DNA from: Actinomycetes bacterium
GTDB taxonomy: Bacteria; Actinomycetota; Actinomycetes; Actinomycetales; Cellulomonadaceae
Reading direction: 5' to 3'
DNA: 13,416 bases
Assembly: GCA_023430425.1 (NCBI GenBank)
Contig: JAEZAR010000404.1
Span: 1-13,416 of the forward strand
Under the pieces are notes generated by a model that worked only from the letters and a program-made list of their open reading frames with translations, was not told the DNA's origin and ran no database searches. How positions within the stretch are numbered: the stretch's first letter is position 1; every line of letters starts with the position of its first letter. The position numbers were made by a program, and so were the translations under genes. This document shows, one piece after another, positions 1-7,780 of the stretch.

Positions 1-1332
1 CCCGACGGCGTCGTGCTCCATGCCGAGCCAGCCCGCCAGCATCCGCGCGTACTCGGGACGCAGCGCCGCGTCGCGGATGCGGGCGACGATCGGCGCCGAG
101 GCCCGCAGCGCGGCCACCCGACCCTCCGCGGTGTCGAGGTCGTGCGTCGCGATGGTGGACCGGATGACGAACTCGAAGAGCGGCTGGCGGCCTGCGACGA
201 GGGCGCGGACGGCGTCGGACCCCTTCGCCTGGCGGAGCTCGCACGGGTCCATCCCGCCGGGCTCCACCGCCACGAACGTCTGCGCGTAGAACCGCTGGTC
301 CTCCCCGAACGCGCGCAGGGCGGCCTTCTGACCGGCCTCGTCACCGTCGAACGTGAAGACGATCTCCCCGCCGAGCGACTCGCCCGAGGACAGCTGCACA
401 CCGCCGCCGGCCGCGGTGTCGCCGAGCAGCCGCCGCAGGACCCGGGCGTGGTCCGCGCCGAAGGCGGTGCCGCACGTGGCCACCGCGGTGGGCACGCCCG
501 ACAGGTGGGCGGCCATGACGTCGGTGTACCCCTCGACGACGACCACCTGACGGCGCTTGGCGATCTCGCGCTTGGCGAGGTCGATGCCGTAGAGCACCTG
601 CGCCTTGCGGTACAGGGGGGTCTCCGGGGAGTTGAGGTACTTGGGTCCGTTGTCGTCGTCGAGCAGGCGGCGAGCGCCGAAGCCGACGACGTCGCCCGTG
701 ACGTCCCGGATCGGCCACACGAGCCGGCCCCGGAAGCGGTCGTAGAGGCCGCGGTTCCCCTGGCTCATGAGGCCCGACGCGGTGAGCTCCGCCTCGGTGA
801 AGCCCTTGCCGCGCAGGTGCCGCAGCAGGGCGTCCCAGCCCTGCGGGGCGAAGCCGACGCCGAACTGCTCCGCCGCCTGGCGGTCGAAGCCGCGCTCGGC
901 GAGGAACTGCCGGCCGACGGCCCCGGCGGGCGTCAGCAGCTGCTCCGCGTAGAAGGCCGCGGCGTGCCGGTGCGCCTCGAGCAGGCGCTGGCGCCGGCCC
1001 GGCTCCTCGCCCGGCCGCGCGGGCCCGCCGTCCTCGTAGCGCAGCTGCACGCCGACCCGGCCCGCGAGGTGCTCGACGGCCTCGGTGAACCCGAGACCGT
1101 CGATCTTCTGCACGAACGAGATGACGTCGCCACCCTCCCCGCAGCCGAAGCAGTGCCACAGGTTGACCGGCGGTCGCACGTGGAAGGACGGCGTGCGCTC
1201 GTCGTGGAAGGGGCACAGGCCCTTCATGGACCCGACGCCGGCGGGCTTCAGCGTGACGTGCTCGCCGACGATCTCCTCGATGCGGGCCCGCTCACGCACC
1301 GCCGCGATGTCCTCGCCACGGATGCGCGCCAC
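1..1332 (-). CDS. dnaG: DNA primase DnaG, C-terminal part cut off by the window edge
   Basis: Synthesises the short RNA primers for lagging-strand replication, working with the replicative helicase. The 444 codons visible start at GTG 1332 (VARIRGEDIAAV). An N-terminal CHC2 zinc-binding domain shows C40, H43, C61 and C64 (CPFHDERTPSF, then WHCFGCG). The central catalytic core follows, with TOPRIM motif EGYTDVMAAHL (E267) and acidic motif FDGDEAG (D329, D331), the metal-binding residues of the family. A stretch of about 15 residues between them (around 305-325, rich in Gly and Ser) looks longer than I remember from other primases. Bacterial primases are usually 580-650 residues, so the helicase-binding C-terminus lies left of position 1. 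The start fits the common N-terminus of actinobacterial primases and has a -10 element just upstream but no Shine-Dalgarno, suggesting a leaderless message. It is divergent from the GH3 gene. Confidence 0.97.
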   Translation of the reverse strand, partial: MARIRGEDIAAVRERARIEEIVGEHVTLKPAGVGSMKGLCPFHDERTPSFHVRPPVNLWHCFGCGEGGDVISFVQKIDGLGFTEAVEHLAGRVGVQLRYEDGGPARPGEEPGRRQRLLEAHRHAAAFYAEQLLTPAGAVGRQFLAERGFDRQAAEQFGVGFAPQGWDALLRHLRGKGFTEAELTASGLMSQGNRGLYDRFRGRLVWPIRDVTGDVVGFGARRLLDDDNGPKYLNSPETPLYRKAQVLYGIDLAKREIAKRRQVVVVEGYTDVMAAHLSGVPTAVATCGTAFGADHARVLRRLLGDTAAGGGVQLSSGESLGGEIVFTFDGDEAGQKAALRAFGEDQRFYAQTFVAVEPGGMDPCELRQAKGSDAVRALVAGRQPLFEFVIRSTIATHDLDTAEGRVAALRASAPIVARIRDAALRPEYARMLAGWLGMEHDAVG

Positions 1333-1338
1333 GCGGCG

Positions 1339-1344
1339 AGTGTA
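1339..1344 (-). promoter_or_regulatory. Probable -10 element of a leaderless dnaG promoter
   Basis: On the minus strand the hexamer TACACT (pattern TANNNT) ends exactly six bases before the GTG start of dnaG. No purine-rich ribosome-binding site lies between. In actinobacteria this spacing is typical of transcripts whose first base is the start codon. No convincing -35 hexamer is seen about 17 bp further upstream, which is common for such promoters. Confidence 0.5.
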
Positions 1345-1418
1345 GGCCGAGCCGACGACGGCGCGGACGCCGCCCACCGTCGCGCCGGTGCGCCAGACTG
1401 CCCGTACGCCCCGCCGAC

Positions 1419-1425
1419 GAGAGGA
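1419..1425 (+). promoter_or_regulatory. Ribosome-binding site of the GH3 gene
   Basis: GAGAGGA lies nine bases before GTG 1435. It decides the start, because the reading frame stays open far upstream on the strand opposite dnaG, and only this GTG has a Shine-Dalgarno and sits at the natural N-terminus of the GH3 fold. A weak -10-like CAGACT (1394-1399) lies upstream, but I see no matching -35. Confidence 0.6.
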
Positions 1426-1434
1426 CACGCGCCC

Positions 1435-3732
1435 GTGCGCGAGACGCCGCCGTACCTGGACCCGACGCTGCCCGTGCCCGAGCGGGTCGCCGACCTGGTG
1501 GGGCGCATGACGCTGCCCGAGAAGATCGGCCAGATGCTCCAGCTCGACGCGCGCGGGGGCGTCCGCCACCTGGTGGAGGACCTGCACGCGGGGTCGATCC
1601 TGCACACTTCCCCCGAGCTGGTCCGCGAGGCGCACGCCCTGACGGAGCGGACGCGCCTGCGCATCCCGCTGCTCGTCGCGGAGGACTGCATCCACGGGCA
1701 CTCGTTCTGGGAGGGCGCCACGATCTTCCCGACCCAGCTCGGCATGGCGGCGTCGTGGGACCCCGCGCTCGTCGAGGCCGTCGCCCGGGTGACCGCCGTC
1801 GAGGCGGCCGCCACCGGGATCCACTGGACGTTCTCCCCCGTGCTGTGCATCGCGCGGGACCTGCGCTGGGGCCGCGTGGACGAGACGTTCGGCGAGGACC
1901 CGCTGCTCATCGGCGAGCTCGCGTCGGCGATGGTCAGGGGCTACCAGGGCGCCGGGCTCACCGACCCGACAGCGGTCCTCGCCACCGCCAAGCACTTCGC
2001 GGGGTACTCGGAGACCCAGGGCGGCCGCGACGCCTCCGAGGCCGACATCTCGCGGCGCAAGCTGCGCTCGTGGTTCCTGCCCCCGTTCGAGCGGGTGGCC
2101 CGCGAGGGCTGCCGGACGTTCATGCTCGGCTACCAGACCACCGACGGCGTCCCCATCACTGTCAACGAGTGGCTGCTCACCGACGTCCTGCGCGGCGAGT
2201 GGGGGTACACCGGCACGCTCGTCACCGACTGGGACAACGTCGGGCGCATGGTCTGGGAGCAGAAGGTGATGCCCGACCACGTCCACGCCGCCGCTGCCGC
2301 GGTCCGCGCCGGCAACGACATGATCATGACCACGCCGCAGTTCTTCGAGGGGGCGGCAGCGGCGGTCGAGCGGGGGCTGCTGACCGAGGCCGAGATCGAT
2401 GCCGCCGTGGCGCGGATCCTCACGCTCAAGATGGAGCTCGGGCTCTTCGAGGACCCCAGGCGCCCGGACCCCACCCGGATCGCCGATGTGGTCGGGACGC
2501 CGGAGCACGCCGAGGTGAACCTGGCCGTCGCCCGCCGGTCGCTGGTGCTGCTGCGCAACGACGGCGTGCTCCCCCTCGGGGGCGGCCACCCGGCCGGCGA
2601 GCCCCCCCACCACGGCCGGGCGGTCGTCGCCGGGCCGGCGCGGACGGTCGCCGTCGTCGGGCCGCTCGCCGACGACGCCCAGACCCAGCTCGGCGACTGG
2701 GCGGGCAGCTCGGGTCAGGTGACCTGGATGCCCGACGGCCACCGGCGCGAGCAGATCACGACCGTCCTCGACGGCCTCCGCCGGCACGTGCCGGCCGACT
2801 GGTCGGTCACGCACGCCCGCGGGGCGGAGATCCTCACGCGCGGGGTCCACCCCGACGGCGAGCGGTTCCCCGACGGGCAGCAGCGCCCCCCGCTCGTCGT
2901 GCCGTGCGAGCCCGACCCGGAGCAGGTCGCCGAGGCCGTCGCGGCCGCCCGCGCCGCCGACGTCGTCGTGGCCGTCGTGGGCGACCGGATCGAGCTGGTC
3001 GGAGAGACGCGGTCCACCGCCACGCTCGAGCTCCTCGGTGGCCAGGTGGCGCTGCTCGACGCGCTCGCCGCCACCGGGACACCCCTCGTCGTCGTGCTCC
3101 TCGCCAGCAAGCCGCTCGTGCTGCCGCGCGCGGCGCTGGAGGCCGCCGCCGTGCTCTGGGTGGCCAACCCGGGGATGGCGGGCGGCCGCGCCGTCGCAGA
3201 GGTGCTGCTCGGGCTCGTCGAACCGTCCGGGCGCCTGCCGATCTCGTTCGCCCGTCACGTCGGCCAGCAGCCCGTGTACTACAACCAGGTGCGCGGGCAG
3301 CACGGGGACCGGTACGCCGACCTCACCCAGGAGCCGGCCTTCGTCTTCGGCGAGGGCCTGTCCTACACGCAGGTGGAGTACCGCGGTCTGCGCCTCGAGC
3401 ACGACGACCTCACCACCGCCGACACCCTCGTCGCGCACGTCCAGGTCGCCAACACCGGGACCCGGCCGGCGACCGAGACGGTCCAGGCCTACGTCCGCGA
3501 CGTCGTCACGTCCGCGAGCTGGGCGGACCTGGAGCTCAAGGGGTTCGTCCAGGTGACCCTCGAGGCCGGCGAGGTCGTGTCGGTGCGGCTCGAGGTGCCC
3601 GTCGCGGCGTGCTCGATCGTCGACGCGGCGGGTCGGCGGGTGGTCGAGCCCGGTGAGTTCGAGGTGCTCGTCGGGCCCTCCTCGCGCGCGACGGACCTGC
3701 TCCCGGCGCGGTTCACCGTCCGCGGCGGCTGA
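1435..3732 (+). CDS. Glycoside hydrolase family 3 beta-glucosidase-type enzyme
   Basis: A retaining glycosidase of 765 residues, probably releasing glucose (or xylose) from beta-linked oligosaccharides. The N-terminal barrel (about 1-340) carries WGRVDETFGEDP, the substrate-binding pair K186-H187 (AKHFAGYSE), and nucleophile D265 in VTDWDNV. A second alpha/beta sandwich domain (about 370-620) carries E520 and E524 in ELVGETRST, one of which is probably the acid/base. A C-terminal fibronectin-III-like domain (about 650-760) begins after the GLSYTQVEY motif typical of these enzymes. There is no signal peptide or lipobox, so a cytoplasmic enzyme acting on imported sugar is inferred. The gene lies on the plus strand between minus-strand dnaG and dgt. 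No LacI-type site like those upstream of lacI is seen in the 102-bp upstream gap. The exact substrate cannot be read from sequence; beta-xylosidase or exo-glucanase activity is possible. Confidence 0.93.
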   Translation: MRETPPYLDPTLPVPERVADLVGRMTLPEKIGQMLQLDARGGVRHLVEDLHAGSILHTSPELVREAHALTERTRLRIPLLVAEDCIHGHSFWEGATIFPTQLGMAASWDPALVEAVARVTAVEAAATGIHWTFSPVLCIARDLRWGRVDETFGEDPLLIGELASAMVRGYQGAGLTDPTAVLATAKHFAGYSETQGGRDASEADISRRKLRSWFLPPFERVAREGCRTFMLGYQTTDGVPITVNEWLLTDVLRGEWGYTGTLVTDWDNVGRMVWEQKVMPDHVHAAAAAVRAGNDMIMTTPQFFEGAAAAVERGLLTEAEIDAAVARILTLKMELGLFEDPRRPDPTRIADVVGTPEHAEVNLAVARRSLVLLRNDGVLPLGGGHPAGEPPHHGRAVVAGPARTVAVVGPLADDAQTQLGDWAGSSGQVTWMPDGHRREQITTVLDGLRRHVPADWSVTHARGAEILTRGVHPDGERFPDGQQRPPLVVPCEPDPEQVAEAVAAARAADVVVAVVGDRIELVGETRSTATLELLGGQVALLDALAATGTPLVVVLLASKPLVLPRAALEAAAVLWVANPGMAGGRAVAEVLLGLVEPSGRLPISFARHVGQQPVYYNQVRGQHGDRYADLTQEPAFVFGEGLSYTQVEYRGLRLEHDDLTTADTLVAHVQVANTGTRPATETVQAYVRDVVTSASWADLELKGFVQVTLEAGEVVSVRLEVPVAACSIVDAAGRRVVEPGEFEVLVGPSSRATDLLPARFTVRGG

Positions 3733-3741
3733 CGGCCGCCG
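3723..3741 (+). terminator. GC-rich hairpin spanning the GH3 stop codon
   Basis: CGGCGGC (3723-3729) pairs perfectly with GCCGCCG (3735-3741) around a five-base loop that contains the TGA stop of the GH3 gene. There is no T-run after it, so it would be an actinobacterial U-less terminator or an mRNA-end stabiliser. The function is inferred from position only. Confidence 0.35.
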
Positions 3742-3781
3742 TCCGTCCGCCGCCTGGAACGCCCCGGTCCGACGGCCGTGC

Positions 3782-3848
3782 CCTCAACCGCCGGGCCCGA
3801 CGGCCGGCCTCAACCGCCGGGCCCGACGGCCAGCCTCAACCGCCGGGC
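3782..3848. repeat. 26-bp tandem repeat overlapping the end of dgt
   Basis: Two full 26-bp units (3782-3807 and 3808-3833) differ at a single base near the end (CGG versus CAG). A third, partial unit (3834-3848) matches the first 15 bases and runs into the last codons of dgt. A decayed copy around 3760-3780 shares GTCCGACGGCCG. Each unit contains TCAACCGCCGGG, which on the minus strand is the CCGGCGGTTGA that ends dgt, so the array appears to have grown by duplication of the dgt 3' end. Each unit also holds an imperfect palindrome centred on GGGCCC. The units are out of frame (26 bp) and lie after the stop codon, so they are non-coding. The array lies between two convergent genes, where it could fold into hairpins or serve as a terminator. 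Confidence 0.9.
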
Positions 3849-5092
3849 GCCAGCAGGCGGGCGTGCCAGTCCGCGGCGCTCACGTCGGTGAGCGAGGCGA
3901 CCTGGTCGACGACGACCCGGAGCCGGGCGCCGTCGTCGGCTGCCGCCCGCCAGTCCGCGCCGAAGGACGGCTCGAGCTGGTCGGGCCGCTCGAAGAGCTC
4001 GGCGACGAGGTCCGTGAGGACCCGGCGCTGGCTCGCGTACAGGGGCTCGGCCTCGCGCGGGGCCATGACGAACGCCGCCGCGAGACCCTTGAGCACGGCG
4101 ATCTCGGCCACCGTCGCCTCGGGGACGACCAGTCTCGCCGCGTACCGGGTCAGCGGGCCCGGACCGTAGCGCTCCCGCGTCGCCGTGATCGCCGCCCCGC
4201 AGAAGCGGCCGACGAGCTCGCTGGTCATGTCCTTGAGGGCCGCCAGGGCGGGGCGCGAGCCGTCGAAGCCCCGCACCCGGCTCGGCAGCCGCAGGAGGCG
4301 GGTCATCGCCGCCCGCAGCGCGTCGTCGGGCACCGGGCTGCCGTACCACGTGCGCACGGTCGCCACGACGCGGTCACGCACCTCGGCGTCGGCGAGCGCG
4401 CCCGGGTCGAGCCGACCGGCGACCACCGCGTCCTCGACGTCGTGCACCGAGTACGCGACGTCGTCCGCGAGGTCCATGACCTCGGCCTCCAGGCACCGCA
4501 CGCCGTCGGGCGCGCCCTCGCGCAGCCAGGCGAAGGCCGCCAGGTCGTCGGGGTAGACGCCGAACTTCGGCGTCCGCGTCCCGTCCGGGCCCACCGGTCC
4601 CTCGCCCGCCCCCCACGGGTACTTCACCGCCGCGTCCAGCACGGCCCGGGTGAGGTTCAGACCCACGCTCCCGCCGGTGGCGGGGTCGGTCACCTTCGGC
4701 TCGAGCCGGGTGAGCAGGCGCAGGGTCTGCGCGTTGCCCTCGAACCCGCCGACGTGGTGGGTCAGGTCCGCGAGCGCCCGCTCGCCGTTGTGCCCGAACG
4801 GCGGGTGGCCGAGGTCGTGGGCCAGGCACGCCGCGTCGACCACGTCCGGGTCGCACCCCAGCGCCTTGGCGAGCTCGCGGCCCACCTGCGCGACCTCCAG
4901 CGTGTGGGTCAGGCGGGTCCGCACGAAGTCGTCGCTGGCCGGGCCGAGCACCTGGGTCTTGGCCCCGAGCCGGCGCAGCGCCGAGCTGTGCACGATGCGC
5001 GCGCGGTCGCGCTCGAACGCGGTGCGCGCCGACGACTTCGGCGCCTCCGGCACCCGCCGGGCGCGATCGGCGTCGGGGTATCCCTCAGGCAC
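3836..5092 (-). CDS. dgt: Deoxyguanosinetriphosphate triphosphohydrolase-like protein (Dgt)
   Basis: An HD-superfamily enzyme that splits dNTPs into deoxynucleoside and triphosphate, trimming the dNTP pool; 418 residues. The metal-binding motif is visible in order: H63 in RLTHTLEVAQVGR, H92-D93 in LAHDLGHPPFGHNGE, and a later Asp in DLADDVAYSVHDVEDAV. The conserved N-terminal block FERDRARIVHSSALRRL is also present. I chose GTG 5092 because a TAGGGT -10 element ends seven bases upstream and AGGGTGG could also act as a ribosome-binding site. GTG 5101 would add three residues, but it overlaps both elements. The open frame continues to about 5965 only as a shadow over malG. The gene follows malG by about 40 bp on the same strand, so read-through from the transporter operon is possible. 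Its stop lies inside the 26-bp repeat array. In some actinobacteria dgt sits directly before dnaG; here GH3 separates them. Confidence 0.93.
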   Translation of the reverse strand: MPEGYPDADRARRVPEAPKSSARTAFERDRARIVHSSALRRLGAKTQVLGPASDDFVRTRLTHTLEVAQVGRELAKALGCDPDVVDAACLAHDLGHPPFGHNGERALADLTHHVGGFEGNAQTLRLLTRLEPKVTDPATGGSVGLNLTRAVLDAAVKYPWGAGEGPVGPDGTRTPKFGVYPDDLAAFAWLREGAPDGVRCLEAEVMDLADDVAYSVHDVEDAVVAGRLDPGALADAEVRDRVVATVRTWYGSPVPDDALRAAMTRLLRLPSRVRGFDGSRPALAALKDMTSELVGRFCGAAITATRERYGPGPLTRYAARLVVPEATVAEIAVLKGLAAAFVMAPREAEPLYASQRRVLTDLVAELFERPDQLEPSFGADWRAAADDGARLRVVVDQVASLTDVSAADWHARLLAPGG

Positions 5093-5099
5093 GGTCGCC

Positions 5100-5105
5100 A
5101 CCCTA
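5100..5105 (-). promoter_or_regulatory. Possible -10 element of dgt
   Basis: TAGGGT on the minus strand matches TANNNT and ends seven bases before GTG 5092, the spacing expected for a leaderless gene. The overlapping AGGGTGG could instead be a Shine-Dalgarno for the same GTG, so the sequence alone does not separate the two readings. Confidence 0.35.
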
Positions 5106-5109
5106 GCCA

Positions 5110-5125
5110 GGCCCGCCGCGGGGCC
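5110..5125 (-). terminator. Small hairpin between malG and dgt
   Basis: GGCCC (5110-5114) pairs with GGGCC (5121-5125) around a six-base loop, starting about five bases beyond the malG stop in the direction of transcription. It has no T-run. It may end or weaken the malEFG transcript before dgt. In DNA this GC-rich, short hairpins arise easily by chance. Confidence 0.25.
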
Positions 5126-5130
5126 GGGGC

Positions 5131-6057
5131 TCAGCCCTTCACCGAGCCCGCCGTGAGGCCGCCGACGATGTACTTCTGCAGGTACAGGAAGAGGGCGAGC
5201 ACCGGGACCGCGGTGATGACCGCACCCGCGGCGAACAGACCCCAGTTCGCCTCGAGCAGCGCGGAGACCCACCCGTACAGGCCGACGGCGAGCGTCCAGT
5301 TCCGCTCCGACTGCAGCACGACCCGGGCGATGATGAACTCGCCGAAGGTCGTGATGAAGGAGAGCAGGCCGACGACGGCGAGGATCGGCGAGACGAGCCG
5401 CAGGATGATCGTCCAGTAGATCTGCGTGTGGGTGGCCCCGTCGATCTTCGCGGCCTCGTCGAGCTCGCGCGGCACGGTGTTGAAGAACCCGTACATGAGG
5501 AACGTGTTCACGCCCAGCGCGCCGCCGAGGTACACGCAGACGAGGGCGATCTTGGAGTTGACGCCCAGCGCGGGGACCACGTTGCCCAGCCCGAGCAGCA
5601 GCAGGAAGATCGCGACGAACGCGAGCATCTGCGGGAACATCTGGATCACCAGCAGCGACGTCAGCCCGGTGCGCCGCCCCGTGAACCGGAACCGGCTGAA
5701 CGCGAACGCCGCCGCGGCGCCCATGAGGACCGTGCCGACCGCCGTGGCGACGGCGATGAACAGGGTGTTGCCCATCCACGTCCAGAAGACCGTCTCGTTC
5801 AGCGCCGCGTAGTTCGCGGTGCTGATCTCGCCGAAGAGCTCGTTGGAGCCCGTCAGCGTCCCGCCCTCGGACAGCGAGGCGGAGATGACGTAGACGAGCG
5901 GGAACGCCGCGTACACGACGGCGACCACGCCGACGACGTGCCGCCAGCCGATCTCGCCGGCCCACCGGCGGAAGCTCATGCGGTGCCGGGGGGCCGCCGG
6001 TCCCGGGACCGCGGCGGCGCGCGGCACGGAGGCGGCGACGGGAGCGGGCGTGGCCAT
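5131..6057 (-). CDS. malG: Maltose/maltodextrin-type ABC transporter permease MalG
   Basis: An inner-membrane subunit of a carbohydrate uptake (CUT1) importer; 308 residues. About six membrane segments are visible: roughly 40-60, 97-120, 133-157, 168-192, 222-245 and 273-293. The cytoplasmic loop that contacts the ATPase carries the EAA motif at 200-208 (DEAAKIDGA). The C-terminus IVGGLTAGSVKG is characteristic of MalG-type subunits. The first 26 or so residues are Ala/Pro-rich and cytoplasmic. ATG 6057 follows the malF stop after a single base. GAGGAG inside the malF 3' end supplies the ribosome-binding site, so translation is probably coupled. The transported sugar is inferred to be an alpha-glucan oligosaccharide from MalF architecture and the neighbouring GH13 gene. 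Confidence 0.93.
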   Translation of the reverse strand: MATPAPVAASVPRAAAVPGPAAPRHRMSFRRWAGEIGWRHVVGVVAVVYAAFPLVYVISASLSEGGTLTGSNELFGEISTANYAALNETVFWTWMGNTLFIAVATAVGTVLMGAAAAFAFSRFRFTGRRTGLTSLLVIQMFPQMLAFVAIFLLLLGLGNVVPALGVNSKIALVCVYLGGALGVNTFLMYGFFNTVPRELDEAAKIDGATHTQIYWTIILRLVSPILAVVGLLSFITTFGEFIIARVVLQSERNWTLAVGLYGWVSALLEANWGLFAAGAVITAVPVLALFLYLQKYIVGGLTAGSVKG

Positions 6058-6058
6058 C

Positions 6059-7723
6059 TCAGCTCATCTCCTCGAGCTTGCGCGTCTGGCGGAACGCGAT
6101 GGCGGACACGGTGGCGACGATGACGAAGATGACGATGGAGAGCGCGCTCGCCAGGCCGTAGTTCTTCGGCGCCGATCCGTCGACGCCGGACACGTTGTAG
6201 ACCATCGAGATGAGGATGTCGGTGTGCCCCAGGGGCACCGAGGCGTCGGTGAACCGGGGGCCTCCGCCCGTGAGCATGTAGATGAGCGTGAAGTTGTTGA
6301 AGTTGAACGCGAACGAGGAGATGAGCAGCGGGCCGGTCGCGACGAGGAGCAGGGGCATCACGACCGAGCGCCAGGTGCGGAACCGGCTCGCCCCGTCGAC
6401 CTTGGCCGCCTCGAGGAGGTCACCGGGGATCGCCTGGAGCGCGCCCGTCGTGATGAGGAACATGTACGGGAAGCCGAGCCACAGGTTCACGCCGAGGACG
6501 GAGAGCTTCGCCAGCCAGGGGTCCGTGAGCCACCCGATCTCCGCGCCGCCGAGCAGCACCTCGTTCACGAACCCGAACCGTCGGTTGAGCATCCCCGACC
6601 ACAGCAGGGCCGCGAGGAACCCCGGGATCGCGTACGGGAGGATCATCAGCGTCCGGTAGACGCGGCGCCCCCGCACCCGGGGGTCGTTGAAGACCATCGC
6701 GAGCGCGAGCCCGAGCAGGAACGTCGTGACCACCGAGAGCACCGCGAACGCGAAGGTCCAGGCGAGGATCCGCAGGAACGGCTGCGCGTACCGGCTGTCG
6801 CCGAAGGCCGTGACGAAGTTGTCCACGCCGACCGGCACGCGCCAGCCGACACCGAGCGTCGTGCCGTCCTCGGCCTGGAAGAGACCCTCGCCGTTGGGCC
6901 GGTACACCGTGCCCGTGACCAGGTCCGTCATCGTGTCGGACTCGGCGTCGAACTCGAGCGCCGAACGGTAGACGTACCCGACCCGGGCGTCCTGGGTCCG
7001 GATCGAGCCGGCCTCGGCGTCGTCGGACACGGGGACCCGGAGCCGGGTCACCTCCTGCTGCCGGGCGAGCACCTCCGCCCGGGGCAGCACCGTGAACCCG
7101 GGCACCTCGGAGATGACCTGGCCGTCCACGACGGCGTCGGGCACCTCGGTCAGCGGCCGGTCGGCCGTGCCGACCCGGACCTCGCCGTCGACGAGCACCG
7201 CGAAGCCGAGCGTCCCGCCCTCGTCGACCACCGCGAGCGGCACCCCCGCCGTGCCCTCGACGCGGCGCTCGTTCTGGATGAGCAGCGCCTCCACGGCGTG
7301 GTCCTTGGTGGAGTTGTGCCCGTCGCCGTAGTTGGTGAACGCCACGAAGCCCGTGTAGAGCACGACGTAGACCTGGTACACGAGCAGGAACGCCAGCCCC
7401 GGCAGCACGTACTTCAGGGCGAGCGTCCGGCGGGAGAAGTACACGTAGTTCGCGGCGACCAGGAGCGCCACCATCGCCCAGAGGATGCCGAACGACCCCT
7501 CCGCCCAGGCGGAGAGCACGACGTATACCCCGAAGGCGTCCACGAGCGCCATCAGGGCGATCTTGACGAGCATCCCGCTCGTGCTGCCGCGCTCGTGCAG
7601 GGACTCGGCGCCGCGCTGGGCGCGACCGGGCCACCGGGGCCGGCGTGGGCCTGCGGGGCCGGCGTCGGGGGCGCTCGCCGGACCGGTCGTCCCGGCGGCC
7701 GGGACGGTGGACGACCTGCTCAT
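6059..7723 (-). CDS. malF: Maltose/maltodextrin-type ABC transporter permease MalF
   Basis: The partner permease of MalG; 554 residues. Three N-terminal membrane segments (about 53-72, 78-97, 104-128) precede a large extracytoplasmic domain (about 130-312), then five more segments. This is the eight-helix layout with a P2-like domain seen in enterobacterial MalF (about 514 residues), and it distinguishes MalF from the many short CUT1 permeases of about 300 residues. The EAA motif is LLEAAKVDGASRF (436-448). A Pro/Ala/Gly-rich cytoplasmic tail of about 48 residues precedes the first helix. ATG 7723 is chosen because GGAG lies seven bases upstream and because the frame further upstream merely shadows the binding-protein gene. 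It follows malE after 119 bp containing a large hairpin and abuts malG with one intervening base. Confidence 0.93.
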   Translation of the reverse strand: MSRSSTVPAAGTTGPASAPDAGPAGPRRPRWPGRAQRGAESLHERGSTSGMLVKIALMALVDAFGVYVVLSAWAEGSFGILWAMVALLVAANYVYFSRRTLALKYVLPGLAFLLVYQVYVVLYTGFVAFTNYGDGHNSTKDHAVEALLIQNERRVEGTAGVPLAVVDEGGTLGFAVLVDGEVRVGTADRPLTEVPDAVVDGQVISEVPGFTVLPRAEVLARQQEVTRLRVPVSDDAEAGSIRTQDARVGYVYRSALEFDAESDTMTDLVTGTVYRPNGEGLFQAEDGTTLGVGWRVPVGVDNFVTAFGDSRYAQPFLRILAWTFAFAVLSVVTTFLLGLALAMVFNDPRVRGRRVYRTLMILPYAIPGFLAALLWSGMLNRRFGFVNEVLLGGAEIGWLTDPWLAKLSVLGVNLWLGFPYMFLITTGALQAIPGDLLEAAKVDGASRFRTWRSVVMPLLLVATGPLLISSFAFNFNNFTLIYMLTGGGPRFTDASVPLGHTDILISMVYNVSGVDGSAPKNYGLASALSIVIFVIVATVSAIAFRQTRKLEEMS

Positions 7724-7780
7724 CTGTGGACTCCGCACCGTTGCGAGGACCTGGCGCACGCGCGCCGCGGGGGTGCCGCG

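Noticed and set aside
13..1434. In-frame N-terminal extension of the GH3 reading frame of about 470 residues
   Set aside because: It is the exact antisense of dnaG, Arg/Ala/Val-rich with no domain, and the GH3 fold begins cleanly at GTG 1435 with a ribosome-binding site.
3782..3848. CRISPR array
   Set aside because: The units are directly adjacent with no spacers, only about 2.6 copies exist, and no cas genes are present.
5093..5965. Upstream extension of the dgt frame giving a 709-residue 'fusion'
   Set aside because: The extra part shadows malG in another frame and is Arg/Gly/Ala-rich. Conserved Dgt sequence starts only after 5101.
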